Positions 27,274 through 36,053 of a stretch of 64,000 nt of DNA are shown here, piece after piece. The stretch covers positions 372,001-436,000 of the forward strand of contig JAXHLY010000002.1 in NCBI GenBank assembly GCA_034521715.1. The letters run 5' to 3'. The stretch is from Methylohalomonas sp034521715. Lineage in GTDB: Bacteria > Pseudomonadota > Gammaproteobacteria > Methylohalomonadales > Methylohalomonadaceae. Numbering within the stretch: position 1 is the first letter of the stretch; every line of letters starts with the position of its first letter. The notes under the pieces are model-generated. The model did no database searches. It worked only from the letters and a program-made list of their open reading frames with translations, and was not told the origin of the DNA. The translations under genes were made by a program, and so were the position numbers.

Positions 27274-27790
27274 TCGTGATTTCCGACAGGGTGGTTTCAC
27301 CCTGATCGAATTGATCGTCGCGCTGGTTGTGCTCGGCGTTGGTGTCAGCGGTTTTCTCATTCTCATCAACCAGGCAACGCTCAACAGTGTCGATCCGCTC
27401 CTCCGCACCCAGGCCAATGCCGTGGCCCAGTCCTACCTGGAGGAAATCCTGCTGCAGCCGTTCTGCGACCCGGATGATACCTCGGATTGTCCCGCGACCT
27501 GCACGGGTAGTCCCTGCGCGGCCTGCAGTACCTCCGAGGGCGGTAACCGGCCCGTCTATGATGATGTATTCGATTACCTGAACCTGCCGGACAATGTCGT
27601 GCGCGATCGCAACAACAATGCGATTGCGGGCCTGGGCGATTATTCGGTCACGGTCGGCATGCAGGACAGTGGCGTGAATTTCAGCGGCCTGTCCGGCGGC
27701 AGCTGCCAGGTGGTGCGCGTGGATGTCGACGTCACGCACACGAACCTGCCGTTCACGGTAACGCTGTCCGGTTACAAGGTGAATTATTAA
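27257..27790 (+). CDS. mshD: MSHA minor prepilin MshD
   Basis: 177 residues from the ATG at 27257 (another at 27263), overlapping the end of mshC by 17 bp. Leader MRMNSDRDFRQGG is followed by FTLIELIVALVVLGVGVSGFL, a class III prepilin helix. The mature part carries a cysteine-rich loop (CDPDDTSDCPATCTGSPCA) and ends DVDVTHTNLPFTVTLSGYKV, typical of MshD. Its TAA shares a base with the ATG of mshO. Confidence 0.85.
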   Translation: MRMNSDRDFRQGGFTLIELIVALVVLGVGVSGFLILINQATLNSVDPLLRTQANAVAQSYLEEILLQPFCDPDDTSDCPATCTGSPCAACSTSEGGNRPVYDDVFDYLNLPDNVVRDRNNNAIAGLGDYSVTVGMQDSGVNFSGLSGGSCQVVRVDVDVTHTNLPFTVTLSGYKVNY

Positions 27791-28626
27791 TGGGCGCAGG
27801 GCTGATGCATCCGCATTCTGAACCACGCGCCCGGGGCTTTACCCTTATTGAGCTGATCATCGTCATTCTCTTGATCGGGATTCTGGCCGGAGTACTGGTG
27901 ACCATACTGCGCGGACCGGTGCTGGCCTCGATCGATATCCGGCAGCGGGCCGAACTGGTCGATATCGCCGAGACCGCCCTGCAGCGCATGACGCGTGAAA
28001 TCCGTCTGGCCCTGCCCAACAGTCTCCGCGTAAGCGGCAACAGCATCGAGTTTCTGCGCACGATTGACGGTGGCCGTTACCGTAGTGAACCGCCGCCGGG
28101 CAATCTGTGGCTGCGATTCAATGACTCGGCGCAGGGTGTCGATGGCGAGTTCGAGGTACTGGGCGGATTGCTGCGGCCGAATACACCGGCCCGCTGCGGT
28201 ACCGACTGTCTGCTGGTCATCTACAATACCGGCCAGCCGGGCGCGAATGCCTATGACGGCGACAATACGGCGAATATCCAGGGCTTCGGCAGCAGTCCCA
28301 CGACCATTGATTTCCTGCGGCCCTCGGGTACCGGTTTTCCGTTCGAGTCACCGCAACAGCGATTCCAGATCATCGATACACCGGTGAGCTTTATCTGTGA
28401 CCTGGGCGCCGGCGAGGTCAATCGTTTTGACAGTTACGGCGTGAATGCCGCACCGGCCAGCGGCAATTCCAGTCTCCTGATCGACCAGGTAACGGACTGC
28501 AATTTCACTTACCTGGCCGGCAGTGCGACCCGGGCAGGCCTGGTGACGATGCGCCTGGAGATCACCGGCGACAACGGTCAGACGATCAGCCTCATGCAAC
28601 AGGCGCACGTGGACAATCAGCCATGA
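27790..28626 (+). CDS. mshO: MSHA minor prepilin MshO (PilW/GspJ-like)
   Basis: 278 residues. The leader to ARG precedes FTLIELIIVILLIGILAGVL, followed by ELVDIAETALQRMTREIRLALPNSLRV, the usual start of GspJ/PilW-like pilins such as MshO. Paired cysteines (ARCGTDC) and a C-terminal domain (LLIDQVTDCNFTYLAGSATRAGLVTMRLEI) also agree. Starts on the last base of the mshD stop and overlaps mshP by 4 bp. Confidence 0.86.
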   Translation: MGAGLMHPHSEPRARGFTLIELIIVILLIGILAGVLVTILRGPVLASIDIRQRAELVDIAETALQRMTREIRLALPNSLRVSGNSIEFLRTIDGGRYRSEPPPGNLWLRFNDSAQGVDGEFEVLGGLLRPNTPARCGTDCLLVIYNTGQPGANAYDGDNTANIQGFGSSPTTIDFLRPSGTGFPFESPQQRFQIIDTPVSFICDLGAGEVNRFDSYGVNAAPASGNSSLLIDQVTDCNFTYLAGSATRAGLVTMRLEITGDNGQTISLMQQAHVDNQP

Positions 28627-29060
28627 GAATGCGTACTCACTCGATACCACGCAGGCAGCAGGGCTTCAGTGCCGTGATTGCCATCGTGTTGATCGTCGTG
28701 CTCGCACTGCTGGGTGCCTACGCGGCGACCACGGTTGGCGTGCAATCCCTCAGTACGACATTGTCCAGCGGCGGCATGCAGACCTGGTTCGCGGCGCGTG
28801 CCGGTGTCGATCGCGCCGTCCACAGTGTGCTGAGCGGCGCCGGTTGCGGTGGCGTGCCCGGCACGCCCATTACCCTGAGTGGCGGCGGCCTGGATAATGT
28901 CACCATTACTCAGCTTGCCTGTAGCTCGAGTACGGTTCAGGAAGGCCCGGACAATTACGATGTCTATCAAATCACGGCAACCGCCACGCGTGGCGGCAGC
29001 CCGGGTAACGCGGGATACGTCTCGCGCACCATCCAGGTCTCCGTGACGGATGCGGATTGA
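28623..29060 (+). CDS. mshP: MSHA biogenesis protein MshP (PilX-like)
   Basis: 145 residues with a prepilin-like leader (RRQQG) and helix FSAVIAIVLIVVLALLGAYAA. As in PilX/MshP proteins, the helix lacks the strict Glu5 pattern. It continues WFAARAGVDRAVHSVLSGAGC and a small beta-rich end. It is the last msh gene here; mshQ, which normally follows, is found upstream of mshI instead. Convergent trmL begins on the other strand 22 bp later. Confidence 0.82.
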   Translation: MRMRTHSIPRRQQGFSAVIAIVLIVVLALLGAYAATTVGVQSLSTTLSSGGMQTWFAARAGVDRAVHSVLSGAGCGGVPGTPITLSGGGLDNVTITQLACSSSTVQEGPDNYDVYQITATATRGGSPGNAGYVSRTIQVSVTDAD

Positions 29061-29082
29061 TGGTTATGCTTGTGCGTTCACG

Positions 29083-29557
29083 TCAGCTGCCTTGAGTTTC
29101 ATTCGCAAACCGGCATTGCCGCCAGGCTTCGAACAGAACCACGGCAACACTGTTGGCCAGATTCAGGCTGCGTGATCCGGGACGCATGGGTAGCCGTAAC
29201 AAATGATCCGGTTGCAATGATGTCCGGATGTTGTCCGGCAGACCGCGGGTCTCCGGACCGAAGTAATAAAATGTCGCCTGCCCGGTAGGATGGTGCCGTG
29301 TACAGCCGGCTGCCGCGGGTGGAATAGCCGTAAACCGTCCGGTCCGGATAGTAGCCAAGGAATTCACTGAACGAGTCGTGGACCTGCATCTCCATCCATT
29401 CATGATAGTCGAGCCCGGCACGCTTGAGCTGTCTATCATCGAGCCGGAATCCCAGCGGCTTGATAAGATGCAGAGTTGCCCCCGTGTTTGCACACAGGCG
29501 TATAATGTTGCCGGTATTCTGCGGAATTTCAGGCTCTAAAAGGACAACATGAAACAC
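29083..29557 (-). CDS. trmL: tRNA (cytidine(34)-2'-O)-methyltransferase (frame break near 29263)
   Basis: SPOUT-class methyltransferase that modifies the wobble base of tRNA-Leu. From a GTG at 29557 it reads FHVVLLEPEIPQNTGNIIRLCANTG and LIKPLGFRLDDRQLKRAGLDY. After YRAGDIL one surplus base near 29263 shifts the frame. The trefoil-knot SAM site FGPETRGLP and RSLNLANSVAVVLFEAWRQ then follow. The expected length (about 157) fits the joined reading. Its start codon faces, and may overlap, the start of the plus-strand dihydroorotate dehydrogenase gene. Confidence 0.88.
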
Positions 29558-29590
29558 TCGGCATCACCCTTATCAAAACAGGACCGGCAA

Positions 29591-30554
29591 ATGCTGGCCA
29601 TGGATTTCTGTGGACTGGCATTCAATACGCCGCTGGTACTGCTATCCGGTTGCGTCGGCTTCGGCGAAGAATATACCCGTGTGAAAGGGTTTTCGAACAG
29701 CGATGCCGGTGCAGTCTGCCTGAAGGGTACAACCCTGAACGCCCGCCTCGGGTAATGCACCGCACCGGCTGGCCGAAACGCCGATGGGGCTGCTGAATGC
29801 CATCGGCCTGCAGAACCCGGGTACCGCCCGGGTCGTGGCGGACTATTTGCCGAAACTGGATTTTTCCGAGACCCGCTTTATCGCCAACCTGTCCGGCTCC
29901 ACCGTGGAAGAATATGCCGAGGTCACGCGGATCTTCGACGATTCGCCCATCGACGCCATGGAGATCAATATCTCCTGCCCGAACGTCAAGGAAGGTGGCG
30001 TGGCGTTCGGCAACGACCCGGAGATGTCGGCGCGGGTGGTCGAGGTCTGCCGGCGCGAGACGTCCAAACCGCTCATTACCAAGTTATCTCCGAATCAAAC
30101 GGACATCGCCGACAACGCCCGCCGCTGTATTGAAGCCGGCAGCGATGCCCTGGCCGTGATCAACACGGTCATGGGCATGGCCATCGATGCCGAGCGCCGC
30201 GAACCGATCATCGGCAATAATCAGGCGGGCCTGTCCGGTCCGGCCATCAAGCCGATTGCCTTACTCAAGGTACATCAGGTCTACCAGGTGGCGGGGCCAC
30301 ACAATATTCCCATTATCGGCCAGGGTGGTGTCACGACGCCGGAAGATGCGCTGGAGTTCATGATCGCGGGCGCCAGCGCCGTCGGTGTCGGTACGGCCCT
30401 GTTTTATGACCCGTTAGTCTGCAAGAAGATGAATAGTGAAATCGTGGCCTATCTCAAGCGCCACGAACTGCCGCATGTCAATGAACTGGTCGGATTCACT
30501 GAGCCTTCACAAGCCGGTCTCGGGTGTCTGCACGAGCTAGAAGTAACTGGTTAA
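29591..30554 (+). CDS. pyrD: dihydroorotate dehydrogenase, class 1 type (frame break near 29753)
   Basis: FMN enzyme of the class 1 (1B-like, PyrD catalytic subunit) group that oxidises dihydroorotate to orotate in pyrimidine synthesis. FCGLAFNTPLVLLSGCVGFG and KGTTLNARL are followed by one surplus G near 29753. Reading then continues with GNAPHRLAETPMGLLNAIGLQNPG, the substrate loop NISCPNVKEGG, the lysine strand ITKLSPN, and the FMN phosphate site GQGGVTTPEDALEFMIAGASAVGVG. ATG 29591 has AGGA seven bases upstream; ATG 29549, also with AAGGA, would overlap trmL. No PyrK-like partner is adjacent. Confidence 0.88.
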
Positions 30555-30660
30555 TCGGTTGAATGGTTGACTGGCAGTTAATCAATATAATTAACCAATT
30601 AACCAATTAACCAATTAACCAGTTAACCAGTTAACCAATTAACTAATCAACCAATCAACT
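30549..30660. repeat. octad repeat array with inverted arms
   Basis: From the pyrD stop codon onward run 8-bp units: GGTTAATC, GGTTGAAT, GGTTGACT, then after a short gap nine units at 30589-30660 (AATTAACC four times, AGTTAACC twice, AATTAACT, AATCAACC, AATCAACT). The GGTT half and the AACC half are complementary, so the array can fold on itself. A sister copy lies at 50651-50714. Confidence 0.85.
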
Positions 30661-30669
30661 ATACCTTGC

Positions 30670-30993
30670 TCATTCGTCGGCTTTTTTCTGCAGCCGCCGC
30701 AGAAATACCTGCATTTCCTTGGCCGCCTGTTTGTCACCCTTGTTCTCGGCGGCTTCGATACCCCGTTCATAGGCCTTGCGCGCCTGGTCAATCTGGCCAG
30801 TTGCCGTCAGTGCCTTGCCATAGGCCTTCCAGGCGGCGGAATAACCCGGATCGTAGGCCAGGGCCTGGGCCAGGTGCGGTATGGCCTCGGAGGGTTTGTC
30901 ATCATTGAAATAGGCATTGCCCAGACTGTAACGAAGCAGCGCGTTGTCCTGGCCAGAGGCCAGCAGCTTTTCAAAATGTGCGACAGGATTCAT
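30670..30993 (-). CDS. small tetratricopeptide-repeat protein
   Basis: 107 residues from the ATG at 30993. The sequence is almost wholly TPR helices: ALLRYSLGNAYFNDDKPSEAIPHLAQALAYDPGYSAAWKAYGKALTATGQIDQARKAYERGIEAAENKG, split here by the two visible repeats at about 21-54 and 55-88, with a basic C-terminal tail. No signal peptide. Proteins like this act as protein-binding adaptors; the partner cannot be inferred. The upstream frame to 31083 looks non-coding. Confidence 0.75.
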   Translation of the reverse strand: MNPVAHFEKLLASGQDNALLRYSLGNAYFNDDKPSEAIPHLAQALAYDPGYSAAWKAYGKALTATGQIDQARKAYERGIEAAENKGDKQAAKEMQVFLRRLQKKADE

Positions 30994-31198
30994 TGATATC
31001 CGGCAGGTTGAGTTGATGCTCCTGGACATGAAATATGGGGAACAATATTCCGAAACCGTATATAAATCTGCTGAAGGAATCAAACCGTGGAAGGATTCGG
31101 TATAGCCGGTTGTTAGTAAAATACCGGCGCATACCGCTGCTGCTTGATAATCCGTCAGATTTTCCTGAACGGGCTAGGGTTGTCCGCCAAGGACAGTG

Positions 31199-31780
31199 TT
31201 ACGGGGACTTGCAGCCAATAAACTGGACACGGTCGCGGAAGCCCCGTTCGAGATCACCAAGGTGGCCCTCCTCACGGTAAAAAACGACCCGCAGACCGGC
31301 AAACAGGCTGAGCAGTTCATTCGGTGCCAAGCGGTAATCGGGATTGGCCGGGCCATTGTCCGTGACTTTTTCGACGGTGAAAGTCTGGTAAAACAGCAGC
31401 CCGCCCGGCTTCAGGGCGTCGATAATGGAATCGCAGAGGCCGCGCTCAAGATAATGGCTGACGACAATGACATCAAAAGATCCGCCGGTCGGTGGTTCGG
31501 CGGTGACGTCACGGATTTCGGTGTGGATATGCAGGTCCTGCTGTTCGGCATGTTGTCGGAGTTTGTCTATGGCGACGGCGGAGTAATCCCAGGCACTGGT
31601 ACTCAGACCATGGGCAGCCAGCAGCAGGGCATTACCGCCGCTACCACAGGCAATATCGAGTGCCTGTCCACGATGCGGCAGCAGGTGACGGTAGTGTTCG
31701 AGTACCTCGCAGGCCTGCGGGCAGTCACTGTTATCAAGCGCCCGATAGCGTTCATTCCAGCGTTCGGCATCTGGCGCCAT
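31199..31780 (-). CDS. class I SAM-dependent methyltransferase (TehB-like)
   Basis: 193 residues with a full Rossmann methyltransferase core: motif I ALDIACGSGGNALLLAAHG (about residues 40-58), acidic strand end in WDYSAVAI, motif II/III FDVIVVSHYLERGL and post-motif PGGLLFYQTFT. Overall it resembles the TehB/UbiG-like group of small-molecule methyltransferases. The substrate is unknown. It starts directly after the trkH stop on the same strand, so it is likely the distal gene of the trk transcription unit. Confidence 0.8.
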   Translation of the reverse strand: MAPDAERWNERYRALDNSDCPQACEVLEHYRHLLPHRGQALDIACGSGGNALLLAAHGLSTSAWDYSAVAIDKLRQHAEQQDLHIHTEIRDVTAEPPTGGSFDVIVVSHYLERGLCDSIIDALKPGGLLFYQTFTVEKVTDNGPANPDYRLAPNELLSLFAGLRVVFYREEGHLGDLERGFRDRVQFIGCKSP

Positions 31781-33229
31781 TTATTTCTTCCAGAATGTCG
31801 GCGTCAGCAGAACGAGTAATGTGAAAATCTCCAGTCGCCCCAGCAGCATGGCCAGAACCAGAACCCATTTGGCAGTAGCATTGATGGGACCGTAATGAGC
31901 GCTGACATCACCCAGCCCCGGGCCGAGGTTGTTCATACACGCGGCCATGGCCGAAAAGGCCGTGATCTGATCCAGGCCGGTGGCCATCAGAATCAGCATG
32001 AGCAGCGCGAAGGTGGCAACATAGGCAGCGAAGAATCCCCATACGGCACTGACGACCCGATCCGGCAGACTCCGGCCGCCGAGTTTGATCGTAAACATCG
32101 CACTTGGATGGATCAGTCGCCGTATCTCGCGGAAACCCTGCTTGACCAGTAACAGCACGCGGATAACCTTGAGCCCGCCGCCGGTGGAAGTGGCACAGCC
32201 GCCGACAAAGCTGCCGAACAGCAGCAACACCGGCAGGAAGGTCGGCCAGCTCTGGTAACTGGTTGTGGTATAGCCCGTTGTTGTGGCGATGGAAACACTC
32301 TGGAACAGGCCATCGCGGAATGACCCGCTGACATCCGTCGGTTGAATGATCAGCAGATAACCGATTGTGACGATGCTAAGCCCCAGCAAAAAGCTGAGGT
32401 AGGCGCGAACTTCCGAATCATTGGCGTAAGGCTTCAGGCTGAACGAACGCCAGGCGAGAAAGTGCAGAGTGAAATTCATGCCGCCAAGCAGAATGAAGAA
32501 TACCGCTGTCAGTTCAATGGCGGCGCTGTCGAAATAACCGATACTGGCATCGTGAGTGGAGAAGCCGCCGATAGATACGGTGGAAAAGCTGTGGGCAATG
32601 GCATCGAAGGCAGACATTCCGGCCAGCCAGTAAGCCGTGGCACACATGATGGTCATGCCGAGGTAGACATACCATAATGCCTTGGCGGTCTCGGTGATGC
32701 GCGGTGTCAGTTTGGCATCCTTGAGCGGGCCCGGTATTTCGGCCTTGTAAAGCTGCATACCGCCGATGCCCAGCATCGGCAGGATGGCGACTGCCAGCAC
32801 GATGATTCCCATGCCGCCCAGCCACTGCAGCTGCTGCCGGTAGAACTGGATCGAGATCGGCAGGCTGTCGATGCCGGTCAGTACAGTTGCGCCGGTCGTG
32901 GTCAGGCCGGACATGGATTCAAAAACGGCGTCAGTGAGAGCCAGATTGGGAAATTCGCTTAGCAGGAGCGGAATCGAGCCACTGCATCCCAGTGTCACCC
33001 AGAATAGAACAACAATAATAAAGCCGTCACGCAGGCGGAGTTCAGCGCTGATGTTGCGAACCGGCAGCCACATCACGAGACCGGCCGCAAGGATAAGTCC
33101 CCAGCCGAGCAGAAAAGCCATCTCCGCGCCATCCTCGAAAAACCATGATATGGCAAGTGGCGGCAGCAGCGTCAGGCTGAACAGGGCAAGCAATATGCCG
33201 AGTACACGCTGTATAATGGGAAATTGCAT
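31781..33229 (-). CDS. trkH: Trk potassium uptake transmembrane subunit TrkH
   Basis: 482-residue channel-like subunit of the Trk K+ uptake system with four M1-P-M2 repeats. Recognisable parts are the pore segments with selectivity glycines: SGLTTTGATVL, STVSIGGFSTH, SIATTTGYTT and ACMNNLGPGLG, plus FVGGCATSTGGGLKVIRVLLL. It works with cytoplasmic TrkA, encoded 12 bp upstream on the same strand. Length agrees with the family (about 483). Confidence 0.95.
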   Translation of the reverse strand: MQFPIIQRVLGILLALFSLTLLPPLAISWFFEDGAEMAFLLGWGLILAAGLVMWLPVRNISAELRLRDGFIIVVLFWVTLGCSGSIPLLLSEFPNLALTDAVFESMSGLTTTGATVLTGIDSLPISIQFYRQQLQWLGGMGIIVLAVAILPMLGIGGMQLYKAEIPGPLKDAKLTPRITETAKALWYVYLGMTIMCATAYWLAGMSAFDAIAHSFSTVSIGGFSTHDASIGYFDSAAIELTAVFFILLGGMNFTLHFLAWRSFSLKPYANDSEVRAYLSFLLGLSIVTIGYLLIIQPTDVSGSFRDGLFQSVSIATTTGYTTTSYQSWPTFLPVLLLFGSFVGGCATSTGGGLKVIRVLLLVKQGFREIRRLIHPSAMFTIKLGGRSLPDRVVSAVWGFFAAYVATFALLMLILMATGLDQITAFSAMAACMNNLGPGLGDVSAHYGPINATAKWVLVLAMLLGRLEIFTLLVLLTPTFWKK

Positions 33230-33241
33230 GTGAGTGTCGTA

Positions 33242-34615
33242 TTAGAGAAAGGTAATGCCGACCTGGAAAAGATGCTCGACTTCCGGTACACGTGATTTAT
33301 TGGCAACCAGCATTATTAGATGGTCATCGGCTTCAACGACCGTGTCGTGGTGTGCAGTGATCACTTCATCGCCGCGTACTATCGCCCCGATACTGGTTTC
33401 AGATGGCAGTTTGATCTTGCCCAGTGCCTTGCCCACCACTTTCGAGGAATTCTCGTCGCCATGGGCAATTGCCTCGATGGCTTCAGCAGCACCACGGCGT
33501 AATGAATGAACTACGACGACATCACCCTTGCGTATATGGGCAAGCAGACTGCCGATGGTTGCCTGCTGCGGCGAGATAGCGATGTCGATGATATTGCTTT
33601 GCACCAGATCGACGTATGCAGCACGATTGATCAACGCCATTACCTTACGTGCTCCCAGCCGCTTGGCGAGCATGGATGAAATAATGTTCGCCTCATCGTC
33701 ATTGGTAACGGCGCAGAATACATCCGTCTGATCGATATTTTCCTCAATCAGCAGATCTTCATCTGCGGCATCACCCAGCAGTACAACCGAGCGCTCCAGC
33801 TCTTCAGATGCTTGTTCAGCACGCACCGGGTCTGCTTCGATGATTTTGACGTCGTATTTTTTTTCCAGGGCGCGCGCGAGACGGCGGCCGATATTACCGG
33901 CGCCGGCAAGCATGATGCGCTTTACGGTTCTTTCCTTTTCACGGATAAATCCTATCAGTGCCCGCATGTGTTTTGTGGCACCGATAAAAAACACCTCGTC
34001 GTCGGGCTCGATGGTGGTGTCGCCCTCGGGGATCAGCGGTTTTCCTTCACGGAAAATTACGACAATACGAAAATCGACATCCTTCAGGTTTTCCCTGAGC
34101 GCACGCGGCGTATGGCCGACCAGTGGCCCGTTATAGTAGGCCTTGACTGCAAGCATCTGGGCCTTGCCTTCGGCGAATTCGAGCACCTGCAGTGCGCCGG
34201 GGAAGCTTATTAGCCGGACAATATAATCCGTAACCAGCTGTTCCGGACTGATCAGGACGTCGATCGGCAGTGCTTCCTGGGCAAACAGGGTTGATTGCAA
34301 GAGATATTCCGCCTCGCGGACCCGGGCAATCTTGGTCGGTGTATGAAACAGGGTGTAAGCAACCTGGCAGGCAAGCATGTTGATTTCATCACTGTTGGTA
34401 ACGGCAATGATCATGTCGGCATCACGTGCACCGGCCCGCTGCAGCACTGAGGGATAAGAGGCGACACCGGCGATTGCCTGCAGATCATAGCGCTCGCTGA
34501 GCAAGGTCAGCTTCTGCTGGTCAAGATCGACGACAGTAATGTCGTTGGCTTCGCTGGCTAGGTTGGCGGCCAGCGAGGAGCCAACCTGTCCCGCGCCGAG
34601 AATGATGATTTTCAT
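33242..34615 (-). CDS. trkA: Trk potassium uptake regulatory subunit TrkA
   Basis: 457-residue ring-forming regulator of TrkH with duplicated RCK units. The first NAD-binding loop is IILGAGQVGSSLAANLA (residues 3-19), the second IMLAGAGNIGRRLARALE (about residue 233 on). Each is followed by an RCK-C domain (for example VDFRIVVIFREGKPLIPEGDTTIEPDDEVFFIG region). NAD(H) or nucleotide binding gates the channel in this family. Upstream lies ntrX, a conserved order in gammaproteobacteria. Confidence 0.95.
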   Translation of the reverse strand: MKIIILGAGQVGSSLAANLASEANDITVVDLDQQKLTLLSERYDLQAIAGVASYPSVLQRAGARDADMIIAVTNSDEINMLACQVAYTLFHTPTKIARVREAEYLLQSTLFAQEALPIDVLISPEQLVTDYIVRLISFPGALQVLEFAEGKAQMLAVKAYYNGPLVGHTPRALRENLKDVDFRIVVIFREGKPLIPEGDTTIEPDDEVFFIGATKHMRALIGFIREKERTVKRIMLAGAGNIGRRLARALEKKYDVKIIEADPVRAEQASEELERSVVLLGDAADEDLLIEENIDQTDVFCAVTNDDEANIISSMLAKRLGARKVMALINRAAYVDLVQSNIIDIAISPQQATIGSLLAHIRKGDVVVVHSLRRGAAEAIEAIAHGDENSSKVVGKALGKIKLPSETSIGAIVRGDEVITAHHDTVVEADDHLIMLVANKSRVPEVEHLFQVGITFL

Positions 34616-34682
34616 GGCTTAGGCCCGCTTACGTCGTTGAGATATCATTATTGTAGTCCTGGTCCGGTACGGGATTGTCGTG

Positions 34683-36053
34683 CTATTTATCAGAGTCACC
34701 CGGTTTCAACTCGATTCCGAGTGAACGCATTTTGCGATAAAGATGGGTGCGCTCCATTCCTACGTTTTTGGCTACCTTACTGACACTGCCATCAGCCTCC
34801 TTGAGCTGATATTCAAGATAGGCCCTCTCGAACTGCTCGCGCGCCTCGCGCAATGGCAGGTCAAATCCGGGCAGGTTGCTGAATTCGGATGGCTTTTGAC
34901 GCTTGCCGAGAATTGATTCGACCTCTTCGGTTTCTATGTTCTCGTCGCGCCCCAGTATCAACAGCCGCTGAACCAGATTCTTGAGCTCGCGCACGTTTCC
35001 CGGCCAGTGATAGCTGCGCAGGCGATTCTGGGCGGCAACGCTGAAACGGCGATAGGGCAAACCTTCGCGTTCTGCAAAATAGGCCACGTAATGTTCCAGT
35101 AATTCCGGAATGTCTTCGTAATGTTCCCGCAGTGGTGGAATGTGGATCGGCACGACACTCAACTGATAATAAAAATCATCGCGGAACTGGCCATCATGTA
35201 CATACTGTTCGAGGTTGTGCTTGGTTGCGGCAATGACGCGGACATTGATATCAACCGGCTCAATACCCCCGACCCGGACGAACTGGCCGCTATCAAGCAT
35301 GTTCTGCAGCTTGCCCTGTACGGGCAGCGACATGTCGGCGATATCCTTGAGAAACAGAGTGCCGCCTTCTGCTTTTTCGACAAGCCCGGTCTGGGTACGT
35401 CCTTCATCTTCACTGCCAAATAACTCAGCCGCCGAATTTTCACCCGACAGGCTCGATACGCCGACACTGATAAAAGAGTTGGCGGTACGTTCGCTCATGT
35501 TATGTAGATAGCGGGCGAATATCTCCTTGTCGGTGCCGGATTCGCCGATGATCAGAACAGGGGTATTGTGATGCGCAACGCGCTGCAGCTGATGGCGGAG
35601 CTCCTGCATCTGCTGGCTTTTTCCGATAGGTTCATCGGTCGTCTGGCTGTAGTATCGCAGGCGGGTATTCTCCTGCTGCAGTGTTGCCCGCTCGAACGCG
35701 TGCTTGATGGTCAGCAGCAGCTTGGCCAGCGACAGGGGCTTCTCGATGAAATCATAGGCACCCAGCCGGGTTGCCTCTACGGCCGTTTCAACACTCCCGT
35801 GTCCGGACATCATGATGACCGGAAAGCTCAGATTTGCCTCTGTTTTCCATTCCTTGAGCAGTGTAATGCCGTCTTCATCCGGCATCCAGATGTCCAGGAG
35901 CACCAGATTGGGGGCAAAGCTGCCGACCAGCTGCCGGGCGCTTTCAGCATTGCCGGCGACATCAACCTGGAATCCCTCATCTTCAAGGATTTCCTTGACC
36001 AGGGTGCGAATATCCGGCTCGTCGTCGACAACGAGAATTTTGCTCGAACTCAT
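34683..36053 (-). CDS. ntrX: NtrX-like response regulator with degenerate AAA+ domain
   Basis: 456 residues: receiver domain (about 1-120; phospho-acceptor in VLLDIWMPDEDG, Lys in DFIEKP), AAA+ module and a Fis-type helix-turn-helix (DGSVSKVAKNVGMERTHLYRKMRSLGI). The AAA+ module departs from functional sigma-54 activators. Walker A reads GESGTDKE instead of GESGTGKE. The GAFTGA loop is missing (ELFGSEDEGRTQTG in its place). Walker B reads GGTLFLKDI instead of DEI, and YYQL replaces YYRL. It is probably not able to drive sigma-54 opening. Translationally coupled to ntrY by an ATGA overlap. Confidence 0.88.
   Translation of the reverse strand: MSSSKILVVDDEPDIRTLVKEILEDEGFQVDVAGNAESARQLVGSFAPNLVLLDIWMPDEDGITLLKEWKTEANLSFPVIMMSGHGSVETAVEATRLGAYDFIEKPLSLAKLLLTIKHAFERATLQQENTRLRYYSQTTDEPIGKSQQMQELRHQLQRVAHHNTPVLIIGESGTDKEIFARYLHNMSERTANSFISVGVSSLSGENSAAELFGSEDEGRTQTGLVEKAEGGTLFLKDIADMSLPVQGKLQNMLDSGQFVRVGGIEPVDINVRVIAATKHNLEQYVHDGQFRDDFYYQLSVVPIHIPPLREHYEDIPELLEHYVAYFAEREGLPYRRFSVAAQNRLRSYHWPGNVRELKNLVQRLLILGRDENIETEEVESILGKRQKPSEFSNLPGFDLPLREAREQFERAYLEYQLKEADGSVSKVAKNVGMERTHLYRKMRSLGIELKPGDSDK

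Noticed and set aside
30589..30660. CRISPR-like array
   Set aside because: Units are 8 bp, contiguous, without spacers, and no cas genes are near.
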